Below are positions 51,804-60,037 of a stretch of 64,000 nt of DNA, one piece after another. This DNA comes from Anaerolineales bacterium UBA5195. GTDB lineage: Bacteria > Chloroflexota > Anaerolineae > Anaerolineales > Villigracilaceae. A model generated the notes under the pieces. That model made no database searches. It saw only the letters and a list, made by a program, of their open reading frames with translations, and was not told the origin of the DNA. The stretch spans positions 38,879 through 102,878 of the forward strand of contig DHVZ01000037.1 of assembly GCA_002412925.1 (NCBI GenBank), given 5' to 3'. Made by a program: the position numbers and the translations under genes. Within the stretch, counting starts at the first letter, position 1; each line of letters opens with the position of its first letter.

Positions 51804-54202
51804 CAAAACCCCTCATGCGCCGTCCGCGCGATAATCTCCTCTTGCAGCGCCTGGCTCAGGTCGCAAAAATAATCGCTGTACCCGGCCACGCGGACGATCA
51901 GGCTGCGGTACTGCTCCGGGTTTTTCTGCGCGGCGCGCAAGGTATCGGCATCGACCACATTGAACTGGATGTGATGCCCGTCCAGGTTGAAGTAGCTGCG
52001 CACCAGGTGGACGAGATTGTCCAACCCTTCGTCCGTCTCCAGCACTTGCGGGGTGAATTTCTGGTTGAGCAGCGTCCCGCCCGTGCGGACGTGGTCCATC
52101 TTGGCCACCGAACGCGCCGCGGCGGTCGGCCCATGCCGGTCCGCGCCCTGGACGGGGGAAACGCCCTCCGAAAGCGGCGTGGTCGCCTTGCGCCCATCCG
52201 GCGTCGCGCCAGTCACCGAGCCAAAGTAGATATGACAGGTGGTCGGTAGCAGGTTGATGTGGTACTCGCCGCCCTTGGTGTTGCGGCGACCATCCACGGC
52301 GTTGAAATAAGCCTCGAAAACGCGCACCATCAGGCCGTCGGCGTACTCGTCGTCGTTGCCATATTTCGGCGTCCGGTTCAGGAGCAGTTGGCGGGTGCGT
52401 TCGCTGCCCGCGAAATCGGCCCTCAGCGCCGCGAGCATCTCATCCATCGTCAGAGTCTTCTGGTCATAAACGTGGTATTTCAGCGCCGAGAGCGCATCCG
52501 CCATCGTGCCGATGCCCACGCCTTGAATGTAGGTCGTGTTGTAGCGCGCGCCGCCGGAGTGGTAATCCACCCCGGTGGCGATGCAATCGTCAGTCAGCAG
52601 CGAGAGGAACGGGCAAGGCATGTAGCGGGCGTACAGCCGCTCGATGACCTGGTTGCCGCGCACTTTAATGTCCACAAAATAATTTACCTGCTTCTCGAAA
52701 GCCTCGAAAAGTTCGTCGAAACTGGAAAACGTGCGCGGGTCGCCGGTCTGCGGACCGAGCTGCTGGCCGGTGCGCGGGTCGAGGCCGTTGTTCAGGGTCA
52801 GTTCGAGCACCTTGGGCAGGTTGAAATAGCCGGTCAGGTTGTAATTTTCCTTGCCAAACGCGCCCACTTCCACGCAGCCGCTCGAACCGCCGCAGCGCGC
52901 ATCCACCAGCGACTTGCCCTGGCGCACCAGTTCCTGGGCAATCAAATCCGCGTTGAAAATCGAGGGTTGTCCGAACCCGGTGCGGATGATCTTCGCCGCG
53001 CGCTTCAAAAAGCGGTCGGGGTTTTTCTTACTGACCTGCACCGACGACGAGGGCTGGAGCAGGCGCATGTTCTCGATCACATCCAGCAGCAGGTACGAAA
53101 CCTCGTTGACGCCGTCCGAACCATCCGGGCGCAGCCCGCCGACGTTGATCTGCGCGAAGTCGGTGTAGGTGCCGCTCTCGGCGGCGGTCACGCCCACTTT
53201 GGGCGGGGCGGGCTGGTTGTTGAACTTGATCCAGAAGCATTGCAGCAGCTCTTCCGCCTGACTTCGGAAGTCTGCAGAGACTTCCGAAGTCTCCTGCAAA
53301 CCCTTCTCGTAGAAAGGCAGCAGGTGCTGGTCGAGCCGTCCGGGGCAGAAAGCATCCCAGGTGTTGAGCTCGGTCGTCACGCCCAAATGCACAAACCAGT
53401 AATATTGCAGGGCTTCATGGAAATTGGAGGGGGCCTGCGCCGGGACATTTCTACAGACCTTTGAAATCGTCTCCAGTTCGGCCTTTCTCTGCGGATTCGA
53501 CTCCGCCTTCGCCTGTGTCGCCGCCAAATCGGCATAGCGCTCCCCGAAACGGATCAACGCCCCGGCGGCGATGTGCATGGCCTTGAGTTCTTCCTGCTTG
53601 TCATAGGCTTCCGGGTCGTTCAGGAAATCCAGCGTCGCCAGCCGCGCATCGATTTTGGCCTGGAAATCAAGCATCCCATTGTGATAAATCTTGTCATCCA
53701 GCACGGTATGCCCAGGCGCGCGCTGTTCCATGAATTCGGTGAAAATCCCGGCGGCGTAGGCGGCTTTCCATTCGGGCGTCATCTCGGCGAAAATCGCCTC
53801 GCGCATCGACTTGCCCTGCCAGTACGGGATAACCTTCTCTTCATACGCTTTGCGCGTCTCAGGGGAAACCTTGAAGGAGGTCAGCTTGCGCGAATTCAGG
53901 ATATCCAGGTCTTCGAGCGAATGACAGCACAACTCAGGGAACATCGGCGCGGCCTTGGGCTTGTCGCCCTTCTCGCCTACGATCAGTTCGCCGGGATAAA
54001 TCTCGATGTGTTTATGCTCCATCAAATAAGCAAACGCCATCGCGCGCTTGACCGGTACGGACAAAAAGCCGTTTTCCTGTTGGTAGAAATCGGTCAATAA
54101 TTCAGCGCGCTCGCTGGAAAGCGTTTCGACGGTCTCCAGGCTTTGCTGACGCAGCTTGCGAACCCGTTCGGTCATGGTGCTGACATTTTCAGATGTAATC
54201 AT
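51803..54202 (-). CDS. hypD: Trans-4-hydroxy-L-proline dehydratase (glycyl radical enzyme)
   Basis: A 799-residue glycyl radical enzyme. The catalytic Cys is about residue 443 in GGSSGCVEVGAFGKENY and the radical Gly about 774 in IVRVAGYSDYF. Many segments, such as DYHSGGARYNTTYIQGVGIG and PGELIVGEKGDKP with NWDAFxPGRLDQH-like blocks, agree closely with clostridial HypD rather than pyruvate formate-lyase or diol dehydratases. HypD converts hydroxyproline to pyrroline-5-carboxylate, reduced to proline by ProC. AAGGAG precedes the ATG. The activase gene is directly upstream. No proC is near. The stop codon includes the end of a repeat. Confidence 0.9.
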   Translation of the reverse strand: MITSENVSTMTERVRKLRQQSLETVETLSSERAELLTDFYQQENGFLSVPVKRAMAFAYLMEHKHIEIYPGELIVGEKGDKPKAAPMFPELCCHSLEDLDILNSRKLTSFKVSPETRKAYEEKVIPYWQGKSMREAIFAEMTPEWKAAYAAGIFTEFMEQRAPGHTVLDDKIYHNGMLDFQAKIDARLATLDFLNDPEAYDKQEELKAMHIAAGALIRFGERYADLAATQAKAESNPQRKAELETISKVCRNVPAQAPSNFHEALQYYWFVHLGVTTELNTWDAFCPGRLDQHLLPFYEKGLQETSEVSADFRSQAEELLQCFWIKFNNQPAPPKVGVTAAESGTYTDFAQINVGGLRPDGSDGVNEVSYLLLDVIENMRLLQPSSSVQVSKKNPDRFLKRAAKIIRTGFGQPSIFNADLIAQELVRQGKSLVDARCGGSSGCVEVGAFGKENYNLTGYFNLPKVLELTLNNGLDPRTGQQLGPQTGDPRTFSSFDELFEAFEKQVNYFVDIKVRGNQVIERLYARYMPCPFLSLLTDDCIATGVDYHSGGARYNTTYIQGVGIGTMADALSALKYHVYDQKTLTMDEMLAALRADFAGSERTRQLLLNRTPKYGNDDEYADGLMVRVFEAYFNAVDGRRNTKGGEYHINLLPTTCHIYFGSVTGATPDGRKATTPLSEGVSPVQGADRHGPTAAARSVAKMDHVRTGGTLLNQKFTPQVLETDEGLDNLVHLVRSYFNLDGHHIQFNVVDADTLRAAQKNPEQYRSLIVRVAGYSDYFCDLSQALQEEIIARTAHEGF

Positions 54203-54225
54203 AAAGGCTCCTTCTTGATAATCTC

Positions 54226-54336
54226 GTTGGTTGAGTAGGACGGTGCTCTCCCGTCCGTATCGAAACCAACTTACGAATATTTTTCTGTTTTATGTTGGTT
54301 TCGATACGGCGGGAAAGCGCCGCCTACTCAACCAAC
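54226..54336. repeat. 111-bp inverted-repeat element, family A (best-preserved copy)
   Basis: Left module GTTGGTTGAGTAGG...CGAAACCAAC (54226-54270) and right module GTTGGTTTCGATACGG...CTACTCAACCAAC (54294-54336) are inverted copies, separated by a 23-base AT-rich spacer. It sits between the activase stop codon and the dehydratase gene, so it is transcribed within the operon and would fold strongly. Confidence 0.8.
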
Positions 54337-54339
54337 GAA

Positions 54340-55263
54340 TTAACTCACTTTCACCTTCAACCCAAAACTTTCCAATATTCTCGCCGCCTGTTGCATCGAC
54401 TCGGCTGACGGCGCTTTCGTTTCCGGCAGGCGGTACTCCATCCCCAGCGACTCATACTTGCCCCGGGCGATCTCGTGATAACCCATCAAATCCACAGCAA
54501 CGAGGTTCTTCAACTCCGCCAAGAATTTTCCCGAGGCTCGCAAATTCTCTCCATCATCATTCACGCCCGGAATCAACGGAATGCGCACGACGCACTTCGC
54601 ACCCACCGCACTCAACTTTTCTAAATTCTCCAAAATTAACTGATTCGAGACGCCCGTATATTGCGAATGCCGTTCGTCATCCATCGACTTCAAATCATAT
54701 AAAAATAAATTCACATCACTACGGATGCTCTCGAACACTTCCCAACTTGCAAATCCGCTGGTATCGACCACCGTATGAATGTCGTGCGCGCGGCAAGCCT
54801 TCAATGCTTCTGCCAGGAACCTGCGCTGCATCAGCGGCTCGCCGCCCGAAAACGTCACCCCGCCCTGCGACTGGTCGAAAAACGGCACATCCCGCTCAAT
54901 TTCCTTCATCACCTGCGCCACGGTCATCTCGCGCCCAAGCAGTTCCCGCGCGCCGTTGTAACAAACCTCCGCGCAGAGGCCGCAGTTGTCACAGATAGTT
55001 CGGTTGGTAGTCATAGCCTCTCTCCCTTGGGGAGAGGGGTTGGGGTGAGGGGAAATCGCCCCAAGCAGGCACGCGCTCACGCACTCCGCGCACCGCGCAC
55101 AACGATTGGCGCGAACCATCAACTCTGGCGTAATCGATTTGCTCTCCGGGTTATGACACCACCAGCAGTCCAGCGGACAGCCCTTCAGAAAGACCGTCGT
55201 TCGAATCCCCGGCCCGTCGTTGATTGAATATTTCTTGATATCGAAAACCATGCCTGTCGTCAT
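54340..55263 (-). CDS. Radical-SAM activase of the hydroxyproline dehydratase
   Basis: A 307-residue glycyl-radical-enzyme activase (the HypE role). Radical-SAM motif CPLDCWWC: Cys29, 33 and 36. A ferredoxin insert has two Cys sets (55, 58, 61, 65 and 91, 94, 97, 101) for two 4Fe-4S clusters. Between them, SPHPNPSPQGRE (about residues 71-82) is the translation of a family C palindromic repeat, an in-frame insertion. I use the ATG giving MTTGMVFD, with a TTGACA-N17-TATATT promoter directly before it; the ATG four codons on is also possible. Upstream codons read into a repeat. Confidence 0.9.
   Translation of the reverse strand: MTTGMVFDIKKYSINDGPGIRTTVFLKGCPLDCWWCHNPESKSITPELMVRANRCARCAECVSACLLGAISPHPNPSPQGREAMTTNRTICDNCGLCAEVCYNGARELLGREMTVAQVMKEIERDVPFFDQSQGGVTFSGGEPLMQRRFLAEALKACRAHDIHTVVDTSGFASWEVFESIRSDVNLFLYDLKSMDDERHSQYTGVSNQLILENLEKLSAVGAKCVVRIPLIPGVNDDGENLRASGKFLAELKNLVAVDLMGYHEIARGKYESLGMEYRLPETKAPSAESMQQAARILESFGLKVKVS
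55017..55052. repeat. Family C palindromic repeat inside the activase coding sequence
   Basis: CTCTCCC-TTG-GGGAGAG followed by GGGTTGGGGTGAGGGG; the complement of the unit at 37768-37804. It is translated in frame between the two ferredoxin-cluster motifs. Confidence 0.75.
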
Positions 55264-55270
55264 TGCTTTA

Positions 55271-55299
55271 AATATACGACTCAAAAAAAAGGCTGTCAA
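55271..55299 (-). promoter_or_regulatory. Promoter of the activase/hydroxyproline dehydratase operon
   Basis: On the minus strand TTGACA, 17 bases, TATATT, ending seven bases before the activase ATG. Near-consensus; the mRNA may be leaderless. Confidence 0.8.
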
Positions 55300-55325
55300 T
55301 ATACAATCGGTATACAGTTTGTATA
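55300..55325. promoter_or_regulatory. Tandem GntR-type operators
   Basis: Two overlapping dyads TATAC-N5-GTATA (55300-55314 and 55311-55325), directly abutting the -35 of the hydroxyproline operon and upstream of the divergent GntR-family gene. GTATAC-type dyads are typical of FadR/FCD-class regulators. Confidence 0.7.
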
Positions 55326-55357
55326 TTTTAAGGTTTTGTGGTTTAATATAAAAAGCT

Positions 55358-55477
55358 GGTTGAGTAGGACGGCGCTCTCCCGTCCGTACACTTGCACCGC
55401 ACTGTGTTTGGTGCAGTGCGGTGCCGAAACCAACCCATCCGGGTTTCGATACGCCGAAAACCATCGGCTACTCAACC
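55358..55477. repeat. Inverted-repeat element, family A, in the GntR leader
   Basis: Begins GGTTGAGTAGGACGG and ends GGCTACTCAACC, with an inner GGGTTTCGATACG and the pair TTGCACCGCACT / GGTGCAGTGCGGTG. It lies between the operators and the regulator gene. Confidence 0.72.
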
Positions 55478-55498
55478 CTCGCACTTTTCAAAAAACTT

Positions 55499-56164
55499 AT
55501 GACCCCCAAAAAACACCCCTCCCCCTCCCGTGAAAGCGACCGTATCGAAGCCGAACTCCGCCGCCTGATCCTGACCCTCGAGTTGGAACCCGGCCTGGCA
55601 ATCAGCGAATCAACCCTGATGCAGCGCTACGGCTGGGGCCGGACTCCGCTTCGGGAGGCTTTCCAGCGCCTGGCGGAGCAGTCCCTGCTCCAAATCATTC
55701 CGCGCCAGGGAGCCGTGGTGACCGCCCTGAGCGTTTTCGACTTCGTCGAAGTGATGGACGCGATGAGCCTGGTGATCGGCCCGGCGGCGGTGCTGGCCTG
55801 TCAGCGCCTGACCGAGACCGAACTCATCCAGCTCGATCAATTGGTCGAGGAGGGTGAGGCCGCCGCCACTGCGGGGGATTTCGTCCGCCTGACCGAATTG
55901 GATTATGAATTCCACAGCGTTCTGGCCCAGGCCAGCGGCAACCGCTACCTGAGTGCCTACCTGCACCACCTGCACCAGGTGGCCAGGCGCTTCAATTTCG
56001 CCGCCTGGAAGCGCGACCGGAACGCCAATCCCTCGCTCGGCGAGCACCGTCACCTGGCAGCCATTTTCCGCGCCCGCGATACTGCTCAAGCCAAAACTGC
56101 CATGCTCCAACATATCGAAGGCGCGCGGCAAAGGGTCATCGGCACAATTCAGGTGGAAGAGTAA
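55499..56164 (+). CDS. GntR family regulator, FCD class
   Basis: A 221-residue transcription factor: N-terminal winged helix (SRESDRIEAELRRLILTLEL, then GRTPLREAFQRLAEQSLLQI) and a C-terminal FCD ligand domain with the metal-binding His residues in ELDYEFHSVL, HHLHQ and GEHRHL. It is divergent from the hydroxyproline operon and two GTATA dyads lie between, so it probably controls that operon with hydroxyproline or a product as ligand. No ribosome site is clear at the chosen ATG; a family A repeat occupies the leader. Confidence 0.87.
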   Translation: MTPKKHPSPSRESDRIEAELRRLILTLELEPGLAISESTLMQRYGWGRTPLREAFQRLAEQSLLQIIPRQGAVVTALSVFDFVEVMDAMSLVIGPAAVLACQRLTETELIQLDQLVEEGEAAATAGDFVRLTELDYEFHSVLAQASGNRYLSAYLHHLHQVARRFNFAAWKRDRNANPSLGEHRHLAAIFRARDTAQAKTAMLQHIEGARQRVIGTIQVEE

Positions 56165-56169
56165 ATTTA

Positions 56170-57588
56170 TCAGTGTTTACGGAAAAGCCAGAACCACATC
56201 AACCCGACAATCGCCGCAGCAACAACAAAAAAGACTAATCCAACCCACAATCTACTGGAAGACACTTTGGGAGCAGGGGGTTCTATAAAGGTTGGGGTCG
56301 CAGAAACGAGCGTTGGGGTTATGCTCGGCTCGGGCGTGAAAGTCGGGGTTGACGCACCGGGGGTGAAGGTCGGCGTGAAGGGGGGCGTAACCAACAAAAG
56401 CAGTTTTTGATCAGGCCGGATAATCGAAGCGTCATTTAGCCCGTTCCAGGCCATCAAGCTGGCAAGAGGGACATCGTACCTATCTGCAATCCACGAGAGC
56501 GTTTGCCCGCCTTGGACGATATGATAGTACTTGCCGTCGGCTTCCGGCGTCAGTTTTTGAATCGCGCTCAAGGTCGGGCTGGGGGTGACGTTACCCGGAG
56601 AAATCAACAATTTTTGCCCAACCTGCAAAGGCCAATCCTGCTGGAGTCCATTCAGAGACAAAATGCGGTCGACGCTAACGTTATAAGCCACAGCAATCGA
56701 AATCAAAGCCTGGTATGGTTGGACCACATGGATGATCCGCCCCTCCGCATCCGGTTCACTCGGAACAATCCTGCCAATTGGCGTCGGCGTGACATACCCG
56801 ACCGTATTTTCGCCAGGGATGAAGAGCTTTTGCCCGGCCCGTAAAGGCACATCGCGCGAGATATTATTCCAGGTTTCCAGGTCGGCAATCTTCAACTGGT
56901 AAGTGATCGCAATCGCCCAGAAGGATTGCCCCGCCTGGACGAGATGATAAATTTTCCCATCTGCGTCGGGCGTAGCGATTTTGACTGGCACGATGATCTG
57001 CGAGACTGCCCCGGCGCCCGTCCCGGAGGTCGATCCAGACCCGGGTTGGGAGGGAATTCCCGAACCAGAGGTTGAAGCACTTCCACAGGTTTGCCCGGCG
57101 ACATAGGCGGCTTGCAAAATGTAATATGTCCTGCCGTTGGCAGCCTGGGCAACCCCTGCCCCCACATGGCAGTAGGCCGGGGTGACCGCCGGGCGCATGT
57201 GGTCAGGATCGGCCCAAGCAGACATAATTTCGTCGATCCCCATACTGCTCCCCACGGCAAAGTTCTCTGTCCCCCAGACAGTCGCCCCCCCGCCATACCC
57301 GGCCGAGGCCAACCTTCCACGCACATCGCCGATATGCCACGACATCTGGTTGGCGGCCATGATTTCGGCTGTCGCCTGGGCCACGGCATTGACAACTGGA
57401 TTCTCCACCAGGGCGGGCAGACCATTCGAAACGCGCAAAGTGTTCATCGCATTAATCAGGTCAAAAGTAGTGACCCCATTTGCCCGGGGTAATTGCGCCC
57501 GGCCAGCCTCGGCGCTCTGGAGTGGGGAGAAAAACCACACACCAAGAGCGACAGCGATCAGCCAGGATAGGAATTTTTTGGCACGCAT
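56170..57588 (-). CDS. Exported CAP-domain protein with three LysM repeats
   Basis: A 472-residue surface protein. Signal peptide (residues 1-28), CAP/SCP domain (about 40-168, with HIGDVRGRLASAGYGGGATV and WADPDHMRPAVTPAYCHVGAG), then three LysM modules (about 215-260, 285-335, 355-405), a Pro/Thr linker (TPTFTPGASTPTFTPEPS) and a C-terminal membrane helix with basic end. LysM binds peptidoglycan; CAP domains have no single activity. It would sit on the cell surface, tethered at its C-terminus. It is convergent with the GntR gene, only five bases apart. Confidence 0.88.
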   Translation of the reverse strand: MRAKKFLSWLIAVALGVWFFSPLQSAEAGRAQLPRANGVTTFDLINAMNTLRVSNGLPALVENPVVNAVAQATAEIMAANQMSWHIGDVRGRLASAGYGGGATVWGTENFAVGSSMGIDEIMSAWADPDHMRPAVTPAYCHVGAGVAQAANGRTYYILQAAYVAGQTCGSASTSGSGIPSQPGSGSTSGTGAGAVSQIIVPVKIATPDADGKIYHLVQAGQSFWAIAITYQLKIADLETWNNISRDVPLRAGQKLFIPGENTVGYVTPTPIGRIVPSEPDAEGRIIHVVQPYQALISIAVAYNVSVDRILSLNGLQQDWPLQVGQKLLISPGNVTPSPTLSAIQKLTPEADGKYYHIVQGGQTLSWIADRYDVPLASLMAWNGLNDASIIRPDQKLLLLVTPPFTPTFTPGASTPTFTPEPSITPTLVSATPTFIEPPAPKVSSSRLWVGLVFFVVAAAIVGLMWFWLFRKH

Positions 57589-57592
57589 AGTT

Positions 57593-58024
57593 CTATTTGT
57601 TCTCTGTCAACAAGGGAAACAGGCGCACAACTTCGCCCGGGATGGCCAGCAGACGGCCACTGGCAGCCTCCACGAAAACCCATTCCGTTTCGCCCCTGGA
57701 TAGTAACCGGCCATCCGCTTTGCGGGTAAATTCGTAGCGCCGCAGGGAACGCACCCGGCGGATGTTCACCACCCAGGTGCGGACTTCGATTTCATCCCCG
57801 ATAAAAGCGGGAGACAGGTATTCGATCTGATGGGAACGCACCACCCAGGTCGCGCCGAGGGCCTGCATGGGCGGCACGCCACCGATGAATTCGTAGTGAC
57901 GCACGGCTGCATCCTGCATCCATTGGACATAATTCACGTTGTTAACGTGTCCGTTTTCGTCAATCGCCTCTTGCGAAACTGCAAGTGTATAAACATAAAC
58001 AGGTTGAGTTAGAGAATTGGCCAT
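57593..58024 (-). CDS. Acyl-CoA thioesterase (4-hydroxybenzoyl-CoA thioesterase family)
   Basis: A 143-residue hotdog-fold thioesterase: VSQEAIDENGHVNNVNYVQW, with the active-site Asp/Asn-Gly-His-x-Asn-N motif, then FIGDEIEVRTWV and GRLLSRGETEWVFV. It hydrolyses acyl-CoA or acyl-ACP. No ribosome site exists: only 20 bases separate the ATG from the preceding terminator, and TATAAT ends six bases before it, so translation is probably leaderless. Confidence 0.87.
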   Translation of the reverse strand: MANSLTQPVYVYTLAVSQEAIDENGHVNNVNYVQWMQDAAVRHYEFIGGVPPMQALGATWVVRSHQIEYLSPAFIGDEIEVRTWVVNIRRVRSLRRYEFTRKADGRLLSRGETEWVFVEAASGRLLAIPGEVVRLFPLLTENK

Positions 58025-58030
58025 CAAACC

Positions 58031-58036
58031 ATTATA
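58031..58036 (-). promoter_or_regulatory. -10 element of the thioesterase gene, leaderless type
   Basis: TATAAT on the minus strand, six bases before the ATG. Any -35 must overlap the upstream terminator hairpin. Confidence 0.55.
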
Positions 58037-58044
58037 ACCAAATC

Positions 58045-58076
58045 AAAAGTGACCCGCTCGCAGACAGGTCACTTTT
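58045..58076 (-). terminator. Terminator of the membrane kinase gene
   Basis: A perfect 10-bp stem AAAAGTGACC / GGTCACTTTT followed by T residues on the minus strand. Confidence 0.82.
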
Positions 58077-58081
58077 GGATT

Positions 58082-60037
58082 TCATGCGCTCGCCAGCGCC
58101 GCCACAAACTCTCCGGCGGTGGCGTAACGATCCTTGGGCTTCTTCGCCATCGCCCGTTGAATGGAATAAGCTACATGGCGCGGCAAATCCCGCACCTGTT
58201 CGCGGGCATCCGGCGGCGGGGCGCTCAGGTGCGCAAGCAAAAGCGCTCCGGTGTTGGGACGCTCAAACGGCAGGTGGCCGGTCAGCATCTGGTAGGCCAT
58301 CACACCCAGAGCATAAACATCCGCGCGGCCATCCACCTCGGCCGAAGCCTGGATCTGTTCCGGGGCAATGTAATCGAAGGTTCCAAGCACGCCAGTGGCA
58401 GTAATTTTTGTATGGGCATCAGTTATCTTGGCAATCCCAAAATCCGTCAGCACCGCTCGTTCCGGCAGGCTGGACGAATCCAGCATAACATTCGACGGTT
58501 TGATATCACGATGTACCAATCCGTGCAGATGGGCATAATCAAGGGCCTCGCCAACACCCTGCAGAATACCGACCAGTGTGGGGAGTGGAATCCGCTTCTC
58601 CTGCTTGAGCAGGTTGCTCAGGTCAGGACCGGTCAGGTAATCCATAACGATGTAATAAGCCCCATTTTCATCCCCAAAATCGATGACACGCACAATGTTG
58701 GGGTGGTCAAGCCCTGAGATGATCTCCGCTTCACGCAGGAAGCGCCTGCGGAACTGATCATCGGTGGCAAGTGTCGCTGGCAGGATCTTGATCGCCACGG
58801 TCCTGCCGTTCGTCGGGCTCGTGGCGCGATAAATTTCAGCCATTCCGCCGCGCGCGATCAGCTTCAGTCCGCGATAAGATGAAAGCGTGGCCCCCGAAAT
58901 TCCCGGCTCCGGGCAAAACGGTAGCTTCCCGGGGGTTTTCTGATAGTCGATCTGGATGTGGTAAAAAACGCGGTCGACAAAACGCTGGAGCTTTTTGCGC
59001 GCTGGCTGGAATAAAGCGCCCGCCGCAACAGAAAAAACAGTGGCTGCCAGCAAGGACTGATCACCCTGATGGAAATTCTTAAAGACCAGAGAGATCGTCC
59101 CCAACAGCATGGCAAAAGCCAGCACCAATCCGAATGTCAACGTGCCATAAACCAATGAGCGATTGATGATCAAATCGATGTCGAATAACCTGGAGCGCGC
59201 AATCGAGATCGCAATCGAGAATGGGAGCATCAGGAACATAAAAATGCTCAACAACCGCGCGACCATTTGGAAACCGGCCGCAAAAACTGTACTATCGTTC
59301 AGCGCCGGGATAAACAGATTGGACAGCTCAAAAAGGATGAACCACAATAACGGTCCCAAAGCACCGATAAAGACCCAGCGGATTTGCTGCCGCTGTGCGA
59401 GTGTCGCGTGATGCCTGTAGCGGTAAATACAAACCCCAAAACTAAAAAAGTACCAGGTTGTTGTGATCACCAAATAGGGGGCCAGTCCCAATTTCTCCCA
59501 AAAGAATGGGGACTCGGGAAAGACATAAATCCCCAACATCATGAAAACCAAAAGCGGAGCGGCGAACTTGAGCCAACCTGGCGCAAACTTGCCATCTGGG
59601 AAAAGCATCATGAATAAAACGATCCCGATGTCACCCAGCGCCAGGATCAAGCCGCCCAAGGTCTCATAGCCTGGCGTGACTGCAATTGTATTCGCCAGGT
59701 TGGTAATGCGCACGCCAAAGGTGATCAGGAAGAGGGATGTAAAAATGGCAAACCAGTCATCGGAACGGCGCACCACCAGCAGGCCGCCAATGAAGAAAAA
59801 CCCAAAAACCAGCAGGATGTCGATCCCATATTCCAGGCCAGCTTGAAGCAGCGCAGGAATTCCCAGCAAGGTCTGTGTTATGTTTAAGCTGAACGCATCG
59901 GTGATTTTGGGCGAGAGACTTACCCCGAGAACAACCAGCGTGTACGAAACAACAACGGTCCATAAAACAATCAAAGCCCAGCGCAGGCCGGGTCGATTCT
60001 TAAGGGAGGTTTCATTCGTGATAGGGTTAGTAGACAT
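58082..60037 (-). CDS. Membrane-anchored Ser/Thr protein kinase
   Basis: A 651-residue protein. The first 330 residues hold seven to nine membrane helices ending in ARSRLFDIDLIINRSLVYGT, the sensor-type module more often seen on Chloroflexota histidine kinases. A PASTA-less Hanks kinase follows: glycine loop IARGGMAEIYRA, VAIKIL (Lys), HRDIKPSNVML, DFGIAK and APEQ. It phosphorylates proteins on Ser/Thr in response to a membrane or light/lipid signal that is unknown. A TTG eight codons upstream is possible; the ATG giving MSTNPITN is used. A divergent regulatory hybrid is on the other side. Confidence 0.88.
   Translation of the reverse strand: MSTNPITNETSLKNRPGLRWALIVLWTVVVSYTLVVLGVSLSPKITDAFSLNITQTLLGIPALLQAGLEYGIDILLVFGFFFIGGLLVVRRSDDWFAIFTSLFLITFGVRITNLANTIAVTPGYETLGGLILALGDIGIVLFMMLFPDGKFAPGWLKFAAPLLVFMMLGIYVFPESPFFWEKLGLAPYLVITTTWYFFSFGVCIYRYRHHATLAQRQQIRWVFIGALGPLLWFILFELSNLFIPALNDSTVFAAGFQMVARLLSIFMFLMLPFSIAISIARSRLFDIDLIINRSLVYGTLTFGLVLAFAMLLGTISLVFKNFHQGDQSLLAATVFSVAAGALFQPARKKLQRFVDRVFYHIQIDYQKTPGKLPFCPEPGISGATLSSYRGLKLIARGGMAEIYRATSPTNGRTVAIKILPATLATDDQFRRRFLREAEIISGLDHPNIVRVIDFGDENGAYYIVMDYLTGPDLSNLLKQEKRIPLPTLVGILQGVGEALDYAHLHGLVHRDIKPSNVMLDSSSLPERAVLTDFGIAKITDAHTKITATGVLGTFDYIAPEQIQASAEVDGRADVYALGVMAYQMLTGHLPFERPNTGALLLAHLSAPPPDAREQVRDLPRHVAYSIQRAMAKKPKDRYATAGEFVAALASA

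Noticed and set aside
52259..53464. A 401-codon open frame on the plus strand
   Set aside because: It lies wholly opposite the hydroxyproline dehydratase gene, whose protein is clearly conserved; long antisense frames are expected in GC-rich DNA.
51803..54202. Annotation as pyruvate formate-lyase or glycerol dehydratase
   Set aside because: Single Cys motif SGCVE excludes the Cys-Cys pair of pyruvate formate-lyase, and the surrounding blocks fit hydroxyproline dehydratase better than diol dehydratases.
55264..55464. Upstream extension of the activase by 67 residues
   Set aside because: It would run through a promoter, operators and a repeat.
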